47,487 bases of DNA from Candidatus Pacearchaeota archaeon (lineage in GTDB: Archaea > Nanobdellota > Nanobdellia > Pacearchaeales > GW2011-AR1). The notes under the pieces were generated by a model. The model saw only the letters and a list, made by a program, of their open reading frames with translations, made no database searches and was not told where the DNA came from. The position numbers were made by a program, and so were the translations under genes. Every line of letters starts with the position of its first letter. Positions within the stretch are counted from its first letter, which is position 1. The stretch is from NCBI GenBank assembly GCA_023136775.1, contig JAGLQO010000001.1:1-47487 (forward strand). Reading direction: 5' to 3'. Positions 44,576 to 47,487 of this stretch are shown piece after piece.

Positions 44576-44794
44576 TTACAAAATTAGAAATATAAGGGTT
44601 GCAACAATTAAAGCTGTAATAAATAATAAACAAATAGTAATGATTGGAAGAATATTTCCCACAATTATTAAAACTGTGCTATCATCAATCATTCCTGTTG
44701 CTCCAACTACTTGTAATATTGTCCCAAGAATTACTACAAGCACAACCGATGTAAAGAAAATTTTTAGCAAGGCTTTTATTTCATCTTTCTTCAT
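44576..44794 (-). CDS. small two-helix membrane protein
   Basis: A 72-residue protein with a charged start (MKKDEIKALL) and two hydrophobic helices, about 10-32 and 45-72. A strong Shine-Dalgarno GGGGGAG ends a few bases before the ATG, as in the other genes of this block. It is last in a minus-strand operon beginning upstream with the ankyrin gene and is followed by an intrinsic terminator. I do not recognise it; small phage or inner-membrane proteins look similar. Confidence 0.55.
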   Translation of the reverse strand: MKKDEIKALLKIFFTSVVLVVILGTILQVVGATGMIDDSTVLIIVGNILPIITICLLFITALIVATLIFLIL

Positions 44795-44803
44795 TATCTC
44801 CCC

Positions 44804-45076
44804 CTACATTTGTTTGGCTGCAAAAATCATTATATCCCTGATAGTTTTGAATTCCCATGCTTTCTCATCTGGAATACTTATTGCAAGTTTTTCTTCTATG
44901 CAGTGAATTAGGCAATAAGTGTCCAGACTATCCAGTCCCAAATCTTGAAGTAGTTTCGATTCTGGCTTTACCTTAGCTAGATTGATACCAAAGATATCAT
45001 AATGTTCTTTGCCAGTTAAAATTTCTTTGATGCAGTCAAAAGCTTTTTCTTTTTTTGCAGAAAGTTCATTAATCAT
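44804..45076 (-). CDS. acyl carrier protein-like
   Basis: A 90-residue protein of the acyl carrier protein family. The phosphopantetheine serine is Ser50 in LGLDSLD (family LGxDSLx), followed by the helix CLIHCIEEKLAISIPDEKAW and the final FKTIRDI helix. An N-terminal Lys-rich segment and residues 20-45 (with KVKPESKLLQDLG) precede it. It has a Shine-Dalgarno GGGGAG about 8 nt upstream, and its ATG overlaps the stop of the previous gene. ACPs serve fatty-acid and other synthesis; archaea rarely use them. No synthase genes are seen nearby, and the neighbours are unknown small membrane proteins. Confidence 0.85.
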   Translation of the reverse strand: MINELSAKKEKAFDCIKEILTGKEHYDIFGINLAKVKPESKLLQDLGLDSLDTYCLIHCIEEKLAISIPDEKAWEFKTIRDIMIFAAKQM

Positions 45077-45329
45077 TTTCTTTCTCCCCTTTCTTTATTT
45101 TAAGTATAATTTTAATAGAACAATACACCATTATTCCAGTTGCGATTACAATAAGCGAAGGTCTGTCAGTTGTTTCCATTTCTATAGTCATATAATTCCA
45201 AGCAACTACGGAAACTGCAATGGAGACCATTATTATAATAACGAGTTCTATCCATTTACGAGCTATTTTGAAATAATGCTTTCTTGTAGCCTCTTTAACT
45301 TCTTGAGACATTTCATTTTTTTTCTTCAT
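45069..45329 (-). CDS. small membrane protein, one or two helices
   Basis: An 86-residue protein. I choose the ATG at 45329 because AAGGAG lies a few bases upstream in ideal spacing; the frame extends to 45386 but the earlier start lacks such a site. It has a basic start with KEATRKHYFKIARKW, then two hydrophobic stretches (about 26-46 and 54-75). Its stop overlaps the ACP start. It resembles no family I know. The place next to the ACP suggests a membrane lipid or cell-envelope role, by context only. Confidence 0.55.
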   Translation of the reverse strand: MKKKNEMSQEVKEATRKHYFKIARKWIELVIIIMVSIAVSVVAWNYMTIEMETTDRPSLIVIATGIMVYCSIKIILKIKKGEKEND

Positions 45330-45427
45330 TTCTTTCTCCTTATAACTATCAATACATATGAGAATCTTCTTTCTGTTTTTCTTCATGTTGCGCTCCTATT
45401 TGTTCTGTTTATTTATTTTTCAAAGAA

Positions 45428-45458
45428 AAGAACGATTCGGAAAAGCCAAACCGTTCTT
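45428..45458 (-). terminator. intrinsic terminator-like hairpin
   Basis: On the minus strand AAGAACGGTTTGG and CCGAATCGTTCTT pair imperfectly around CTTTT and are followed by a T-rich stretch, about 10 nt after the stop of the 152-residue gene. This would end that transcript. The next genes then need their own start or read-through. Confidence 0.5.
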
Positions 45459-45468
45459 GAGAGAATTG

Positions 45469-45927
45469 CTAATCATCCATTCTTTCAAATTCAAAATATT
45501 TTGTTGTCACATTTACAAGATAGAGTTTATTTTTTACAAATATGATTTTAAATATTTCTCTTTTGGGCCAGCGTATTAAATAGGGGTCATTACGATATTC
45601 GATGACCTGCCATTCGCCTTCGTAATAATCTCCGTTGGGAAATGACTCAGCGTAGATATAACCTTCTTCGAAACGCAGAATAGTTCCTTCTTTTGCTTCA
45701 TCACGATTAATCAAATCTCCAAAAGTTAAAACTTCCCAGTTCCCTAAAATCTTTTCTTCCGCTTCAATTATTGAGACGTAATGTTTGTTTTCTGGGAATT
45801 CATCAGTGTTTCTGGATGGTAGAATAACTAAAAAGTATAGTATTATTAAAACGACAACGAGTGCAATCAATTCTGTTACAATTTTCTGAGATATGGATTT
45901 TTCATACCACCATTTTTTAATTTTCAT
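45469..45927 (-). CDS. membrane-anchored protein with a small beta-domain
   Basis: A 152-residue protein with a basic N-terminus (MKIKKWWYEKSISQK), one helix (about 18-36) and then an outward domain from about 40. That domain has ILGNWEVLTF, EGYIYAESFPNGDYYEGEW, then IRWPKREIFKIIFVKNKLYLV; the GNWEV...GEW pattern suggests a lipocalin-like or similar small beta-barrel, but I cannot assign a family. A GGAGG-type Shine-Dalgarno lies about 10 nt upstream, and the start overlaps the previous gene by 4 nt. Confidence 0.55.
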   Translation of the reverse strand: MKIKKWWYEKSISQKIVTELIALVVVLIILYFLVILPSRNTDEFPENKHYVSIIEAEEKILGNWEVLTFGDLINRDEAKEGTILRFEEGYIYAESFPNGDYYEGEWQVIEYRNDPYLIRWPKREIFKIIFVKNKLYLVNVTTKYFEFERMDD

Positions 45928-46253
45928 TTCTTTTCTCCTCCTTCGTCTAAAATAATTTCAGGTAATCCAGCAGTTTTATTCAATTCAATAAAACAATTGC
46001 TAATCCATTCATTGAATTCTTCAGTGTCAAATAAAATTGACATTCTCTGAATTTGTTTTCTTTGTTTTTTGGCGAGAACTTTAATTTTTTTGAGTTTGGC
46101 TCTTAGATCTTTAAGGGATTTTCTCTCCCTATGAGATTGAGTTACAATTGGAGTTATAATCACCAGAGTGAAAAGTCGATGATACCAAGATCCTCGAATC
46201 CAATTTGAAAAAGATTCGGCTTTTTCACTGTTCATTTGTTTGATTATTCCCAT
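45924..46253 (-). CDS. unknown small basic protein
   Basis: A 109-residue protein with a Shine-Dalgarno AAGGAG about 8 nt upstream and a 4-nt overlap with the next gene. It has a short hydrophobic stretch (about 26-40, RLFTLVIITPIV) that may be one membrane helix, then a strongly basic helix (about 43-68, HRERKSLKDLRAKLKKIK) and an end with FDTEEFNEWISNCFIELN. No family is recognised. It is the second gene of the operon headed by the ankyrin-repeat gene. Confidence 0.5.
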   Translation of the reverse strand: MGIIKQMNSEKAESFSNWIRGSWYHRLFTLVIITPIVTQSHRERKSLKDLRAKLKKIKVLAKKQRKQIQRMSILFDTEEFNEWISNCFIELNKTAGLPEIILDEGGEKK

Positions 46254-46297
46254 TTCTTTTCTCCTTTTTTATTTTAAAATAAAAACTGCAAAGAATA

Positions 46298-47487
46298 TCA
46301 TGCTTCAATAGAAGTACTCTTGCGTTTTATAATCGCTTTCGGCGACTCAAATGCTTCATCGGGCGAAGGGTAAAGCAGAACAATACAGTCATCAATGAAA
46401 AATGACATATATTGAATTCCTGAACTTTCATTATCAATCTTATATTTCCAATCGGAAACAGGATTTTCGACAATAGGGGGTTTCCCTGTCTGAAATGCAA
46501 TTTTGATATTCTTTAGCTTGAATTTCTCGAGGTTAATCTCAAGCACAGAATTTCCAGAAGAATTTTCACTTAATATAACTTCAAGTTCTTCAGTATTTCC
46601 ATCAAGCTTATGAGAAAGAAATTCCCTTTCATATGTATGAAAATTCTTTACCCTACAAATTTTCCCCCCAGAAACCATTTCGCTTTCAAGAATATCATTA
46701 ACATAAAGAAAAATACTTTTATCTTCGCTTTCTACAGAGTACCATTTCCCCTTTTTGTCATCTCCAGCTGGGACGTTCTTAACTTTCATGTATTCCCACT
46801 CATTCAATTCACAACTTTTTTCATGAACAACAGGAGCAATCCTGGCCATTAATCCATCAGCAATAAAATTAAAGCGGATAATATGATGTTTTTTATTTAG
46901 CTTAGATGCAACTTTGTGAAATAGCTCTTGTCCCCTTACGGTTTTAGCATCAAAGCGTTGGAAATATTTTCTTGTGATGTACTTGGGGTTATTCAAATCT
47001 AATAATTTCATAATTTTCTCCTTTTCATTCTCTTCTTTGGTTTTAGTAGAATCCCTACAATTGGGATTATTTTCCTTAACATACTCTTTAACACCAGTAA
47101 TTTGGGACTTCATAATTTTCTCCTCAGCAGCTTCCTCAAGTATATCTTTGCAGATTTTTGCACACCCAACAACTTTCGATTCATAAGAGCTCTTAAGAAT
47201 TTCATTTACAAAATCAAGCGCTGTTCTACCTTTGCCAGTTTTCATATTAAAATCAGCACCTTTTTTAAGTAAAAATGATAGAGTTCTATACAAGGAAGGT
47301 GCAGCTTCTATATTAATGAAATCTATTAAATAATGTAAAACATTCCATCCTCGCGTATCTCGTTGAGTAATAGTATAGTTCAATAATAATTCAATAATCT
47401 TTTCGTTACCTGGACGAATCGAATAATGAAGAGGACTTCTGCCAGCATTATCAAATACCTGAGTATCTACTCTGAAATCAAGAAGCA
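46298..47487 (-). CDS. ankyrin-repeat protein, 5' end beyond the window
   Basis: A partial gene read in from the right edge; the frame stays open there, so the true start is outside (an internal TTG at 47383 is not the start). At the N-terminal end of the visible part are ankyrin repeats: GRSPLHYSIRPGNEKIIELLL, then RGWNVLHYLIDF and a longer one ending FLLKKGADFNMKTGKGRTALDFV. The rest (about 290 residues) is not repeat-like, with a central strand-rich part and no membrane helix. It is the first visible gene of the bacterial-like operon. Ankyrin repeats bind proteins; the partner is unknown. Confidence 0.75.
   Translation of the reverse strand, partial: LLDFRVDTQVFDNAGRSPLHYSIRPGNEKIIELLLNYTITQRDTRGWNVLHYLIDFINIEAAPSLYRTLSFLLKKGADFNMKTGKGRTALDFVNEILKSSYESKVVGCAKICKDILEEAAEEKIMKSQITGVKEYVKENNPNCRDSTKTKEENEKEKIMKLLDLNNPKYITRKYFQRFDAKTVRGQELFHKVASKLNKKHHIIRFNFIADGLMARIAPVVHEKSCELNEWEYMKVKNVPAGDDKKGKWYSVESEDKSIFLYVNDILESEMVSGGKICRVKNFHTYEREFLSHKLDGNTEELEVILSENSSGNSVLEINLEKFKLKNIKIAFQTGKPPIVENPVSDWKYKIDNESSGIQYMSFFIDDCIVLLYPSPDEAFESPKAIIKRKSTSIEA

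Noticed and set aside
44450-47487. Prophage or viral block
   Set aside because: There is no capsid, portal, terminase, integrase or replication protein, and no attachment-site repeat visible. Only the style differs from the rest of the window.

Overview
The window looks like a piece of an AT-rich archaeal chromosome, most likely from a small-genome DPANN lineage (Woesearchaeota/Pacearchaeota-like). The archaeal evidence is the ribosomal proteins L7Ae, S28e, L24e and S6e, initiation factors aIF2-gamma and aIF5B, an archaeal-type glutamyl-tRNA synthetase, and TATA boxes of the form TCTTTATAA or TCTTTAAAA about 25-30 nt before many start codons, with few Shine-Dalgarno sequences (leaderless style). 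The DPANN assignment is an inference from the mix of bacterial-type gyrase, minimal metabolism and many lineage-specific proteins. I saw no rRNA, tRNA or CRISPR array. || Layout. 0-1.2 kb: L7Ae, S28e, L24e. 1.7-6.8 kb: gyrB, a small zinc-ribbon gene and gyrA in an overlapping operon, then a possible HPF/RaiA-like protein. 7.1-12.9 kb (minus strand): membrane proteins, aIF2-gamma, S6e, a DEDDh exonuclease and a radical SAM protein. 13.0-18.1 kb: a possible defence patch with a NYN nuclease, a 1230-residue restriction-modification-specificity fusion and an HExxH protein. 18.2-23.7 kb: aIF5B, thymidine kinase, an orphan solute-binding protein, a stand-alone Dph2 first domain and CTP synthase. 23.7-27.8 kb: a redox operon with a thioredoxin-CcdA fusion, a CCG-domain protein, a GlcD-like flavoprotein, an HD hydrolase and a 2x[4Fe-4S] protein. 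28.0-30.3 kb: a small gene with a decayed partial copy, then gltX. 30.5-33.5 kb: a MacB/FtsX-like ABC system with a CARDB-like exported partner. 33.7-38.5 kb: four proteins I assign to no characterised system except that one has a xylose-isomerase/endonuclease-IV-like barrel with a very large insertion. 38.9-42 kb: an EamA transporter, a DUF4258/DUF2283 pair, a nucleotidyltransferase and an unknown gene. 42.2-44.4 kb: a PEP-synthase-like protein lacking the phosphohistidine domain and catalytic cysteine. || The last 3 kb (about 44.5 kb to the end) has a different style: strong Shine-Dalgarno sequences, two intrinsic terminators, overlapping minus-strand genes, an acyl carrier protein and an ankyrin-repeat protein. 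It looks bacterial, so it is either transferred DNA or an assembly join. || The most unusual non-coding signal is two families of gene-end hairpin elements. Family 1 has three copies (9038-9201, 11067-11230, 27859-27977) with an exactly 63-nt hairpin whose arms change in compensating pairs around a constant core. Family 2 has two copies (1227-1330, 38508-38612), each starting inside the stop codon of the upstream gene. These suggest selection for secondary structure, or palindromic mobile elements.
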